Source of the DNA: Nocardiopsis mwathae
GTDB lineage: Bacteria; Actinomycetota; Actinomycetes; Streptosporangiales; Streptosporangiaceae
DNA length: 64,000 bases
NCBI RefSeq assembly: GCF_014201195.1
Contig: NZ_JACHDS010000001.1
Span: forward strand, 496,001 to 560,000
Direction: 5' to 3'
This document shows, in pieces, positions 1 through 7,859 of the stretch; the first letter of the stretch is position 1, and each line of letters begins with the position of its first letter. Both the position numbers and the translations under genes were made by a program. The notes beneath the pieces were generated by a model. It was not told the DNA's origin. It ran no database searches and was given only the letters and a program-made list of their open reading frames with translations.

Positions 1-1
1 G

Positions 2-487
2 AACATCACCGCCTACTGGATGGGCTACAAGGAGTACGCCGCCGACGGCGTCTCCACCCGGCGGCCGCGCATGTTCGGATTCCAGGCGAGCGGGGCAGCG
101 CCGATCGTCAGCGGAGAGCCCGTCCAGCAGCCGCGCACCATCGCCACGGCGATCCGCATCGGCAACCCCGCGTCGTGGAGCCATGCCGAGGCGGCCCGTG
201 ACGAGTCCGGCGGGCGGATCGACTCGGTGACCGACCGGCAGATCCTGGCCACCTACCGGCTGCTCGCCGCCGAGGAGGGCGTGTTCGTCGAACTCGCCTC
301 CGCCGCCAGCGTCGCCGGGCTGATGCAGGCCGTCGAGGAGGGCCACATCGAGCGCGGCAGCCGTGTGGTGTGCACCGTGACCGGAAACGGCCTCAAGGAC
401 CCCGACTGGGCGCTGGCCGGGGCGTCGGCCGCGACGACCGTCCCGGTCGACGCGCAGGCGGCGGCGACCGCGCTCGGGCTGGCCTGA
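2..487 (+). CDS. thrC: Threonine synthase, C-terminal part (5'-truncated by window edge)
   Basis: The window opens inside this gene. 161 codons remain and end at TGA 485-487. The frame starts with [12 protein letters not shown], a conserved block of PLP-dependent threonine synthases, followed by SGAAPIV and GNPASW segments of the same family. The enzyme converts O-phosphohomoserine to threonine in the cytoplasm, the last step of threonine synthesis. thrB, which makes its substrate, follows after 211 bp, the usual actinobacterial order. The PLP lysine lies upstream of the window. The identification is firm from this tail plus the neighbour. Confidence 0.93.
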   Translation, partial: NITAYWMGYKEYAADGVSTRRPRMFGFQASGAAPIVSGEPVQQPRTIATAIRIGNPASWSHAEAARDESGGRIDSVTDRQILATYRLLAAEEGVFVELASAASVAGLMQAVEEGHIERGSRVVCTVTGNGLKDPDWALAGASAATTVPVDAQAAATALGLA

Positions 488-515
488 TCCGGCCACACCG
501 GCGTCTCCGCCGCAT

Positions 516-547
516 CACTCCCCGGGGCCGCCCGGCCCGGGGGAGTG
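516..547 (+). terminator. Hairpin between thrC and thrB
   Basis: CACTCCCC (516-523) pairs with GGGGAGTG (540-547), and the GC-rich interior can extend the stem. There is no T-run. It probably ends or attenuates thrC transcription before thrB. Confidence 0.5.
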
Positions 548-698
548 CCGGGCCCAGCGCCGTGCCCGTGGCCGGTTCCGGCCAATTTGTCGGGTTTTCG
601 GATCCGTTCCCGACGTGTCCCGGAACCGGCCGCCCGGACGACTCCGGCCCCCGCCCGCGCGGCGGGCCGACCGCGTTTCCAACCTTCGGAGTGATGTG

Positions 699-1688
699 AT
701 GTCTCAGCTGCGCCCGGGCAGGGTGCTCGTCCGTACCCCCGCGACCAGCGCCAACCTGGGGCCGGGTTTCGACGCCCTGGGGCTCGCCCTGGGGCTGCAC
801 GACGAGGTGGAGGTCACGGTCCGTGACGACGACCGCGTCACCGTCGACATCGTAGGAGAGGGCGCCGACGACCTGCCGCGCGACGCCTCGCACCTGGTCG
901 TGGCGGCGATGCGGCGCACGTTCGAGGTGGCCGACCGCCCCCTGCCCGGCCTGGATCTGCGCTGCCGCAACGGCATCCCGCACGGCCGGGGGCTGGGGTC
1001 CTCCGCGTCGGCGATCGTCGCGGGCGTGACCGCGGCCGCCGTCCTGCTGGGCAAGGGCGACCCGGCGACCGGGGAACTGGATCGCGACCACGTCTTCGGC
1101 GTGGCGGCCGATATCGAGGGACACCCCGACAACGTCGCACCCTGCGTCTACGGCGGCTTCACCATCGCGTGGCGGGGCACGGCCGGCTGGGGGGCGCTCT
1201 CGCTGCCGCCTTCGCCGCGGCTGCGTCCGGTGGTGTGCATCCCCGAGGAGCGGCTGTCCACCGAGCGGGCCCGCGGCCTGCTGCCCGCGTCGGTGCCGCA
1301 CGCCGACGCGGCGTTCACGGCCGGGCGTTCGGCGCTGCTCGTTGCGGCCGTTTCCGGCCACCCGGAAATGCTGATGGAGGCGACGGAGGACCGGCTGCAC
1401 GAGGGTTATCGGGAACCCGCCATGCCCGCGAGCGTGCGGCTCATCGGTGAGCTGCGGAAGCACGCCGGTCTACCTGCCGTGGTCTCGGGTGCGGGACCCA
1501 CCGTCCTGGTGCTGGGGTACGCCCCGGAGGTCGGCGCGGACGCCGGGATCCCCGACGTGGCGGGGAACGTCGCACGAATCAGTGCGGACCTGGTTGATTC
1601 AATACGCGAGCGAACGGGTACTGGTTGGCACATACGCCCCTTAACAATCGATCCGGCAGGGGTGTGGATCAGTTCTCCCCGTTCATAG
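699..1688 (+). CDS. thrB: Homoserine kinase
   Basis: GHMP-superfamily kinase that phosphorylates homoserine with ATP, supplying O-phosphohomoserine to threonine synthase. 329 aa, normal for the family. The N-terminus has TPATSANLGPGFDALGLAL, the homoserine-kinase signature. The phosphate-binding loop PHGRGLGSSASA is near residues 94-105, and a C-terminal SGAGPTVLVLG matches GHMP motif 3. The ATG at 699 is chosen because GGAG at 688-691 sits 7 nt upstream and the family N-terminus starts there; longer in-frame versions add only Arg/Pro-rich sequence. The last codons (about 1600-1688) are less GC-rich than the rest and may belong to the less conserved tail. Confidence 0.95.
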   Translation: MSQLRPGRVLVRTPATSANLGPGFDALGLALGLHDEVEVTVRDDDRVTVDIVGEGADDLPRDASHLVVAAMRRTFEVADRPLPGLDLRCRNGIPHGRGLGSSASAIVAGVTAAAVLLGKGDPATGELDRDHVFGVAADIEGHPDNVAPCVYGGFTIAWRGTAGWGALSLPPSPRLRPVVCIPEERLSTERARGLLPASVPHADAAFTAGRSALLVAAVSGHPEMLMEATEDRLHEGYREPAMPASVRLIGELRKHAGLPAVVSGAGPTVLVLGYAPEVGADAGIPDVAGNVARISADLVDSIRERTGTGWHIRPLTIDPAGVWISSPRS

Positions 1689-1745
1689 ACCTGTGTCGAG
1701 GAATAGCTGTGGGCTCCGGTGGTGTTAGGCTAGGTGAAGCACCAG
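1689..1745 (+). promoter_or_regulatory. Probable rho promoter region
   Basis: TAGGCT at 1726-1731 is a good actinobacterial -10 hexamer. No clear -35 is seen. Initiation about 7 nt downstream would place the start near 1738-1740, just before the ATG of the small reading frame at 1746. The 436 bp between thrB and rho hold this element, that reading frame, a GCCCC/GGGGC hairpin (1748-1762) and otherwise no recognisable gene, so the rho mRNA leader would be about 385 nt. Confidence 0.4.
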
Positions 1746-1838
1746 ATGCCCCGTTGCGGGGCGTGTGCTCATCCGCCACAGTCTTCTCCGTGTCCAATGC
1801 GCACATGGTCGCCTCCATGCACGCGCTACACCCGGTGA
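1746..1838 (+). CDS. Possible 30-aa Cys-rich leader peptide upstream of rho
   Basis: A 30-codon frame from ATG 1746 to TGA 1836-1838, starting MPRCGACAHPP and containing four Cys (4, 7, 16, 25), two Pro-Pro pairs and one Trp. Its start lies 14 nt after the TAGGCT hexamer, and AGGTGA (1732-1737) could serve as ribosome-binding site if transcription starts further upstream. A small GCCCC/GGGGC hairpin overlaps the first codons. E. coli rho has a short leader ORF, and actinobacteria use Cys-rich leader peptides before sulfur genes, so a regulatory role in the rho leader is conceivable. This is inference; conservation was not tested. Confidence 0.3.
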   Translation: MPRCGACAHPPQSSPCPMRTWSPPCTRYTR

Positions 1839-2124
1839 TCTCTGTGTTGAGTTCGCGGCGCACCCGTGACTCTGCCCTCCCTACCGAAGTCGGTTCCTCG
1901 TTCGGCGAGAGCGACAGAATGGTCCACGGGCGGCGTATCCGAGCTCATCGCCCCAACGTCTGGCTGCACCCAGAGCCCGCCGTGAATGGGTAGGAGCCGC
2001 ACGTCGGTTCCCGATGACATCCAGCTGGGGCAAGCCCGACCCGGCCCCCGCCGGTTCGCACCACCGGGCCGGCCGTTACACGACACGATGACGGCCTGAG
2101 CCCGCTCCTTGGGAAGGACCCTTA

Positions 2125-4122
2125 GTGAGCGACACCACCGAACTCCACACGGACGCGGCGGTCAGTACGCACGACAACCAGACCGCGTCCGCTGCGGAAG
2201 CCGGCGACGCCGCCCCTTCAGCAGGCAAGACCGCGGCGGCCCGGAGCCGAAGCGGCGGCACGGGTCTGTCCGCCCTGAAGCTCACGGAGCTTCAGCGGCT
2301 CGCGTCGAGTCTCGGTATCACGGGTACGGGGCGGATGCGTAAGAACGACGTCATCGCCGCCATCGAAGCCAAGCAGGGCGGCCCGGTGGCCGCCCCGTCG
2401 ACCAGGAAAACCCCGAAGACCTCTGAGAATCGCACGGGAAGCGGTAAGGTCGACGACACCGACGGCGCGTCCGCGGCCCGTCGTCCCGCCGCGAAGAGCG
2501 CGGACAGCGGGGCGGCGACGGACGCTCCGGTGACCACCGAGACCCCCGCTGTCACCGACGAGGGGGCGAAGGAGCAGGCTGAGCGTTCCGAGAAGCCCGC
2601 TCGCAGCCGCCGGTCCCGCAGGCGCGGCGACGACTCCGGTGACCAGACCAGGCCGTCGGACGGCACCGACCCCTCTACCACCGCGAGCAGCGTGACCAAG
2701 ACATCCAGCACCCCGCAGAAGAGCGGCTCCGACTCCGCGAACGGCCAGTCCACCTCGGGCGGCCGCGAGCGCCAGCGCAACCGCCGCAACCGCGGCAACC
2801 GTGAGGAGACCGCCGCCGCCGACACGTCCACACAGGACACTGGCCGGAAGGGCGGTGGCCAGAGCGGCCGCGACACCTCCGACGACGACTTCGGCTCCGG
2901 TGGCCGCCGCCGCGGGCGGCGGCGCGACCGCCGCGACCGCCGCGGCCGCGACCGCCAGGACACCGAGCCCGTGATCAACGAGGACGACGTCCTGCTGCCG
3001 GTCGCCGGCATTCTGGACATCCTCGACAACTACGCCTTCGTGCGCACCACCGGCTACCTGCCGGGCGCCAACGACGTGTACGTGTCGCTGGCCCAGGTCC
3101 GCAAGAACGGCCTGCGCAAGGGCGACGCCATCACCGGTGCCGTGCGCCAGCCCCGCGAGGGGGAGCGCCGCGAGAAGTTCAACGCGCTCGTGCGGCTCGA
3201 CACCATCAACGGAATGGCGCCCGACCAGGCGCGCAACCGCCCCGAGTTCGCCAAGCTCGTGCCGCTGTACCCGCAGGAGCGGCTGCGCCTGGAGACCGAG
3301 CCGAACATCCCGACGACCCGGATCATCGACCTGGTGTCGCCGATCGGCAAGGGGCAGCGCGGCCTCATCGTCTCGCCGCCCAAGGCCGGAAAGACGATGG
3401 TGCTGCAGTCGATCGCCAACGCGATCACCGAGAACAACCCCGAGTGCCACCTCATGGTCGTCCTCGTCGACGAGCGGCCCGAAGAGGTCACCGACATGCA
3501 GCGCACGGTCAAGGGCGAGGTCATCAACTCGACCTTCGACCGCCCTGCCGAGGACCACACCACCGTCGCCGAGCTCGCCATCGAGCGCGCCAAGCGGCTG
3601 GTGGAGATGGGCCTGGACGTGGTGGTGCTGCTCGACTCCATCACCCGGCTCGGGCGCGCCTACAACCTCGCCGCACCGGCGAGCGGGCGCATCCTGTCCG
3701 GCGGTGTCGACTCCACCGCGCTCTACCCGCCCAAGCGGTTCTTCGGCGCGGCCCGCAACATCGAGAACGGCGGCTCCCTGACGATCCTCGCCACCGCGCT
3801 GGTCGATACCGGCTCGCGGATGGACGAGGTCATCTTCGAGGAGTTCAAGGGCACCGGCAACATGGAGCTCAAGCTCAACCGGCAGCTCGCGGACAAGCGG
3901 ATCTTCCCCGCGGTCGACGTCGTCCAGTCCAGCACCCGTAAGGAGGAGATCCTGATGTCGAGCGAGGAGCTCAACGTCATCTGGAAGCTCCGCCGCGTGC
4001 TGCACGGGCTCGACGCCCAGCAGGGCCTGGAACTTCTCCTGGAGAAGATCAAGGACACCAAGAGCAACGCCGAGTTCCTGCTGCAGGTGCAGAAGACCAC
4101 GGTGGGGTCCGGCGAGAGCTGA
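2125..4122 (+). CDS. rho: Transcription termination factor Rho
   Basis: Hexameric RNA-dependent ATPase that terminates transcription. 665 aa, longer than the about 420 aa of E. coli Rho. A Rho_N/SAP-like helix region lies near residues 47-88. A low-complexity Ser/Thr/Arg/Asp/Gly insert runs to about residue 280, with RRGRRRDRRDRRGRDRQD at its end, as in other actinobacterial Rho. The cold-shock RNA-binding domain (VAGILDILDNYAFVRTTGYL) is near 291-365. The ATPase domain has Walker A SPPKAGKT near 417-424, Walker B DVVVLLDSITR near 496-506 and GVDSTALYPPKRFFGAARN. Start is GTG 2125, with GGGAAGGA at 2111-2118. Two strong hairpins follow the gene. Confidence 0.97.
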   Translation: MSDTTELHTDAAVSTHDNQTASAAEAGDAAPSAGKTAAARSRSGGTGLSALKLTELQRLASSLGITGTGRMRKNDVIAAIEAKQGGPVAAPSTRKTPKTSENRTGSGKVDDTDGASAARRPAAKSADSGAATDAPVTTETPAVTDEGAKEQAERSEKPARSRRSRRRGDDSGDQTRPSDGTDPSTTASSVTKTSSTPQKSGSDSANGQSTSGGRERQRNRRNRGNREETAAADTSTQDTGRKGGGQSGRDTSDDDFGSGGRRRGRRRDRRDRRGRDRQDTEPVINEDDVLLPVAGILDILDNYAFVRTTGYLPGANDVYVSLAQVRKNGLRKGDAITGAVRQPREGERREKFNALVRLDTINGMAPDQARNRPEFAKLVPLYPQERLRLETEPNIPTTRIIDLVSPIGKGQRGLIVSPPKAGKTMVLQSIANAITENNPECHLMVVLVDERPEEVTDMQRTVKGEVINSTFDRPAEDHTTVAELAIERAKRLVEMGLDVVVLLDSITRLGRAYNLAAPASGRILSGGVDSTALYPPKRFFGAARNIENGGSLTILATALVDTGSRMDEVIFEEFKGTGNMELKLNRQLADKRIFPAVDVVQSSTRKEEILMSSEELNVIWKLRRVLHGLDAQQGLELLLEKIKDTKSNAEFLLQVQKTTVGSGES

Positions 4123-4148
4123 GTCCCACCGGTCGCAGACCCGCACAC

Positions 4149-4186
4149 CGGCGGCCCGCCCCACCACACGTGGCGGCGGGCCGCCG
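4149..4186 (+). terminator. rho terminator hairpin 1
   Basis: A perfect 12-bp inverted repeat (CGGCGGCCCGCC at 4149-4160 with 4175-4186), an inner CCAC/GTGG pair, and CCTTTC immediately after. It starts 27 nt after the rho stop. Confidence 0.8.
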
Positions 4187-4207
4187 CCTTTCGGGCGCTG
4201 CGGCCTG

Positions 4208-4253
4208 CCCGGACGCCCGGTGCCGCGCCGCGGAGCGGCACCGGGCGTCCGGG
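4208..4253. terminator. rho terminator hairpin 2
   Basis: A perfect 19-bp inverted repeat (4208-4226 with 4235-4253) with an 8-nt loop and no T-run. Together with 4149-4186 it forms a double terminator between rho and rpmE. Confidence 0.7.
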
Positions 4254-4337
4254 GCCGGGTCCACGGCCGGCACCGATCGGCGGGAATAGCGGCTGGTCGG
4301 TTCCGGGTTGAAGGTCTGGCAGACTGGTATACGAAGA

Positions 4338-4440
4338 ATCGCCCCCGCACGTGCGGGGGCCATCCCAGGTCATACGACCGCCGCGGTACCGGTTCACGCA
4401 GGCCACAGGTGTGCACCCCCGCCCATGCGGGGACGGACCC
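4338..4440. CRISPR. Two degenerate type I-E-like CRISPR repeats (relic), no cas genes
   Basis: Two 29-nt units, 4338-4366 and 4412-4440, have the type I-E repeat layout: a C-run, palindromic centre, G-run and a terminal CC. The first core is CCCCCGCACGTGCGGGGG. The second, TGCACCCCCGCCCATGCGG then GGACGGACCC, resembles the GTG-CCCCGC-GCGGGGAT-AACC pattern of I-E repeats. They share 22 of 29 positions when aligned at offset 74. The interval is 45 nt, longer than the usual 32-33 nt spacer. No third repeat or cas gene is visible. It may be a decayed array end, or chance hairpins ahead of rpmE. Confidence 0.35.
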
Positions 4441-4511
4441 GAGTCCACTGCCTCATTGCGACCGCCGCCTTCGGCATGCGTCCGGCGACCGCCCTTAGCG
4501 AGGAGATCCAC

Positions 4512-4721
4512 GTGAAGGCCGACATCCACCCCGACTACGTTGTCACCGAGGTCACCTGCACCTGCGGCAACAGCTTCGTGACCCGCAGCACCGTTACGCA
4601 GGGCAAGATCCGTGCGGACATCTGCTCCGCCTGCCACCCGTTCTACACGGGCAAGCAGAAGATCATGGACACCGGCGGCCGGGTCGCCCGCTTCGAGCAG
4701 CGCTTCGGCAAGCGCAAGTAG
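4512..4721 (+). CDS. rpmE: 50S ribosomal protein L31, zinc-binding (C+) form
   Basis: 69-aa ribosomal protein of the large subunit, at the intersubunit bridge region. It begins [20 protein letters not shown] and has C16, C18, C38 and C41 (CxC...CSAC), the zinc ligands of the C+ type, followed by HPFYTGKQK typical of L31. Start GTG 4512 has AGGAG at 4501-4505. The C+ form is normally expressed when zinc is plentiful; C-minus paralogues elsewhere in such genomes are Zur-controlled. 389 bp separate it from rho; these hold two terminators and the CRISPR-like repeats. Confidence 0.97.
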   Translation: MKADIHPDYVVTEVTCTCGNSFVTRSTVTQGKIRADICSACHPFYTGKQKIMDTGGRVARFEQRFGKRK

Positions 4722-4875
4722 CGTCTGCCCCGGCGGGTCCGGTCGCGCGCCACGACGAACGGCGCGCGACCGGACCCGCGCACCAGGTTCGACGAGGCCG
4801 CGCCCCGTACCGGCACGGGCGGTGCACCGGTCTGCAGGCCGGGGTGAAACCAGACGCTACCGATGAGGACGAGAC

Positions 4876-5943
4876 GTGAAGCTGGACGACCTTCTGGGCG
4901 AGTACTACGAGCTTGAACAGCAGCTCGCCGACCCCTCCGTGCACGCCGACCAGGGGCGGGCGCGCCGCCTCGGCAAGCGGTACTCCCAGCTCACCCCCAT
5001 CGTCACCGCCTACCGCGAGCTCAACCGCGTCGAACGCGACATCGAGGCCGCCCAGGAGCTCGCCGCCGAGGACCCCGCCTTCGCCGAGGAGGCCAAGGAA
5101 CTCGCCGCGGACAAGGAGCGGCTGACCGAGCGCCTGCGCTTCCTGCTCATCCCACGCGACCCCGCCGACGACAAGGACCTCATCATGGAGGTCAAGGCCG
5201 GCGAGGGCGGCGAGGAGTCCGCGCTGTTCGCCGGCGACCTGGTGCGGATGTACCTGCGCTACGCCGAGCGCCAGGGATGGAAGACCGAGGTCATCGACGC
5301 CACGTCCTCCGACCTCGGCGGCTACAAGGACATCACGATCGCCTTCAAGAACCGCGGTACTCCCGAGCCCGGCCAGGGCGTGTGGCCGCGGCTCAAGTTC
5401 GAGGGCGGCGTGCACCGCGTCCAGCGCGTCCCGGTCACCGAGTCCCAGGGCCGCATCCACACGTCGGCCGCCGGTGTGCTCGTCGTCCCCGAGGCCGAAG
5501 ACGTCGAGGTCGAGATCAACGAGAACGATCTGCGCATCGACGTGTACCGGTCCTCCGGCCCGGGCGGGCAGAGCGTCAACACCACCGACTCCGCGGTCCG
5601 CATCACCCACGTCCCCTCCGGCATCGTCGTCTCGTGCCAGAACGAGAAGAGCCAGCTGCAGAACAAGGAGCAGGCCATGCGGATCCTGCGCGCCCGGCTG
5701 CTCGCCGAGGCGCAGGCCGCCGCCGAGGCCGAGGCCGCGGCCGAACGCAAGAGCCAGGTCCGCACGGTCGACCGCTCCGAGCGCATCCGCACCTACAATT
5801 TCCCGGAGAACCGGATCTCCGACCACCGTGTCGGCTACAAGGCCTACAACCTCGACCAGGTCCTCGACGGGGAGCTGGGCGGAGTGCTGCAGGCGCTCAT
5901 CGACGCCGACACCAAGGAAAGGCTGGAGCAGGCGCAGTCATGA
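4876..5943 (+). CDS. prfA: Peptide chain release factor 1
   Basis: Recognises UAA and UAG stop codons in the ribosomal A site and triggers peptide release. 355 aa, normal length. The codon-recognition motif PVT is at residues 186-188 and the catalytic loop GPGGQ has GGQ at 230-232, whose Gln is the PrmC methylation target. Start GTG 4876 follows GAGGACGAGAC with a loosely spaced GAGG. The stop overlaps the prmC start (ATGA at 5940-5943), so the two are translationally coupled. Confidence 0.97.
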   Translation: MKLDDLLGEYYELEQQLADPSVHADQGRARRLGKRYSQLTPIVTAYRELNRVERDIEAAQELAAEDPAFAEEAKELAADKERLTERLRFLLIPRDPADDKDLIMEVKAGEGGEESALFAGDLVRMYLRYAERQGWKTEVIDATSSDLGGYKDITIAFKNRGTPEPGQGVWPRLKFEGGVHRVQRVPVTESQGRIHTSAAGVLVVPEAEDVEVEINENDLRIDVYRSSGPGGQSVNTTDSAVRITHVPSGIVVSCQNEKSQLQNKEQAMRILRARLLAEAQAAAEAEAAAERKSQVRTVDRSERIRTYNFPENRISDHRVGYKAYNLDQVLDGELGGVLQALIDADTKERLEQAQS

Positions 5944-6797
5944 ACTTCCTGCTCGACGAGGTCGCGCGGGCCACGCTGAGGCTGGCCGAGGCGGGGGTGG
6001 CCTCGCCCCGCACCGACGCCGAGGAACTCGCGGCGTTCGTGCACGGCGTTCGTCGAGGAGAGCTGCACCAGGTTCCCGACGCCGACTTCGACGCCCTGTA
6101 CTGGGAGTGTGTCGCCCGCCGGGAGGCCCGCGAGCCCCTGCAGCACATCACCGGACGCGCCTACTTCCGCTATCTGGAGCTGCAGGTCGGCCCCGGCGTC
6201 TTCGTGCCCCGCCCGGAGACCGAGATCATGGTCGGCTGGGCCATCGACACCCTGCGTGCCATGGACGTCGCCGACCCCCTCGTCGTCGACCTCGGCACCG
6301 GCTCCGGCGCCATCGCCATCTCCATCGCCCAGGAGGTACCGCGCTCCCGCGTGCACGCCGTCGAGGTCGACACCGAGGCCCTCGCCTGGGCCAAGCGCAA
6401 CATCTCCAACAGCGGCCACGCCGACCGCATCACCCCCCACCAGGCCGACATGCGCACGGCCCTGCCCGAGCTCGACGGCAGTGTCGACCTGCTCATCACC
6501 AACCCGCCCTACGTCCCCACCGACGACTCCGGCCAGATCCCGCCCGAGGTCCGCGACTACGACCCGTCGCCCGCCCTCTGGTCGGGAGCCGACGGCCTCG
6601 ACATGATCCGTGAACTCGAAGGCGTCGGCCGCCGCCTGCTGCGCCCCGGCGGCGCCATGGCGATCGAGCACGGGGACGGCCAGGGCATCGACATCCCCCA
6701 CCTGTTCCCCGAGGAAGACGGCTGGCGCGACGTCCGCAACCGCAAGGACCTCGCGCACCGGGACCGGTTCGTTGTCATGCGCAGGGCGGACACCTAG
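5940..6797 (+). CDS. prmC: Release factor glutamine methyltransferase
   Basis: SAM-dependent N5-glutamine methyltransferase (HemK family) that modifies the GGQ glutamine of release factors. 285 aa. An N-terminal helical domain is followed by the SAM site [13 protein letters not shown] and the catalytic NPPY at residues 188-191. The ATG at 5940 overlaps the prfA stop by 4 nt; the reading frame is open further upstream but that part lies inside prfA and is not conserved sequence. prfA-prmC-tsaC-wecA is the standard actinobacterial order. Confidence 0.96.
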   Translation: MNFLLDEVARATLRLAEAGVASPRTDAEELAAFVHGVRRGELHQVPDADFDALYWECVARREAREPLQHITGRAYFRYLELQVGPGVFVPRPETEIMVGWAIDTLRAMDVADPLVVDLGTGSGAIAISIAQEVPRSRVHAVEVDTEALAWAKRNISNSGHADRITPHQADMRTALPELDGSVDLLITNPPYVPTDDSGQIPPEVRDYDPSPALWSGADGLDMIRELEGVGRRLLRPGGAMAIEHGDGQGIDIPHLFPEEDGWRDVRNRKDLAHRDRFVVMRRADT

Positions 6798-6858
6798 GCA
6801 AGAGTGGTCCCGCCGCCATGGCGCGCGTCTGCAGATGGAATGGAATGGTGATCCACAC

Positions 6859-7656
6859 ATGAGCCGCAGCTACGACTGCGCCGACGACGCGGCCCGCAAG
6901 GACGGCGTCGCCGACGCCGCGTCCAGTGTGCGCCGCGGCGAGCTGGTGGTGCTGCCCACCGACACCGTCTACGGCCTCGGCACCGACGCTTTCAGCCCGA
7001 GTGCGGTCTCCTCCCTGCTCAAGGCCAAGGACCGGGGCCGGGATATGCCGCCGCCGGTCCTCGTCGGATCGGTGCGCGCGGCCCAGGCGCTCATCGACGA
7101 CCTCGGAGGGCACGGCCAGGACCTCATCGAGGAGTTCTGGCCCGGTCCGCTGACCATCGTCTGCACGGCCACACCGAGCCTGTCCTGGGATCTGGGGGAC
7201 ACCCTGGGGACGGTGGCGGTGCGCATGCCCATGCACCCGGTCGCGCTCGAACTCCTCAAGGAGGTCGGGCCGATGGCGGTCAGCAGCGCCAACGTCTCCG
7301 GGCGCCCGGCCGCGACCACCGCAGCCGAGGCGGCCGAGCAACTCGGTGACAGCGTCTCCGTCTACCTCGACGGTGGCACGTGCAGCGAATCCGCGCCCTC
7401 GACCATCGTCGACCTGACCTACGCGGTGCCGCGCGTGCTGCGCGGCGGCGCCATCCCCATCGAACGGCTGCGCGCGGTGTGCGGCACGGTGATCGGCGAG
7501 ACCAAGCCCAAGGCCGCGGCCCGGCCGACCGAGTCCGCGGAGGCGGAGGAGACGGAGGAAGCGGAGAGCCCCGGCGGCACCGTGGAGGGTGGGGCCGGAG
7601 ACGCGCCGGAGAGCCCTCGTCCGGCGAACGACCCCGCCCCGGAGAGCGACCGCTGA
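6859..7656 (+). CDS. tsaC: L-threonylcarbamoyladenylate synthase (YrdC/Sua5 family)
   Basis: Makes threonylcarbamoyl-AMP from threonine, bicarbonate and ATP for t6A37 tRNA modification. 265 aa. The YrdC domain covers about residues 15-215, with LVVLPTDTVYGLGTDAF near the start and the Ser-Ser-Ala-Asn segment SSANVSGRP later. The last about 50 residues are acidic, Pro- and Glu-rich and not the Sua5 domain, so this is a TsaC-type enzyme with a disordered tail. ATG 6859 is chosen by homology; ATG 6835 in the same frame is an alternative, and neither has a strong Shine-Dalgarno. It lies 61 bp after prmC and is probably co-transcribed. Confidence 0.9.
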   Translation: MSRSYDCADDAARKDGVADAASSVRRGELVVLPTDTVYGLGTDAFSPSAVSSLLKAKDRGRDMPPPVLVGSVRAAQALIDDLGGHGQDLIEEFWPGPLTIVCTATPSLSWDLGDTLGTVAVRMPMHPVALELLKEVGPMAVSSANVSGRPAATTAAEAAEQLGDSVSVYLDGGTCSESAPSTIVDLTYAVPRVLRGGAIPIERLRAVCGTVIGETKPKAAARPTESAEAEETEEAESPGGTVEGGAGDAPESPRPANDPAPESDR

Positions 7657-7673
7657 CCCCCGTCCCTCTCTTC

Positions 7674-7737
7674 CGTTGATCTCGGAGATATCGGGGTGTC
7701 ATCGGCGATTTTCACCCCGATATCCCCGAGATCAACG
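7674..7737. terminator. 25-bp near-perfect inverted repeat after tsaC
   Basis: Arms 7674-7698 and 7713-7737 match at 24 of 25 positions around a 14-nt loop. The arm begins CGTTGATCTCGG and ends ATATCGGGGTG. It lies 17 nt after the tsaC stop and ahead of wecA. It can act as a terminator; the length and AT-containing arms also suggest an interspersed palindrome family. Confidence 0.65.
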
Positions 7738-7859
7738 AACGAGGAAGCGGGGTGCTAGGTTCACAGGGAATGTCCCGACAGCGTCCGTCGGCCCCGCGGG
7801 TCCGGGCCGTGCTCGGCCGCTCGCCGGTGCGCTGAAACGAAAGGCTTCTAGGACACGTC

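Noticed and set aside
1625-1993. 122-codon frame spanning the thrB end and the rho leader
   Set aside because: It starts inside thrB and has no motif or start signal; the 30-codon frame at 1746 fits the promoter better.
2218-4416. Minus-strand open frame opposite rho
   Set aside because: Mirror of codon bias in rho; Val/Gly/Ala/Leu-rich without family features.
4338-4440. Active CRISPR array
   Set aside because: Only two diverged repeats, odd 45-nt interval and no cas genes; kept only as a possible relic.
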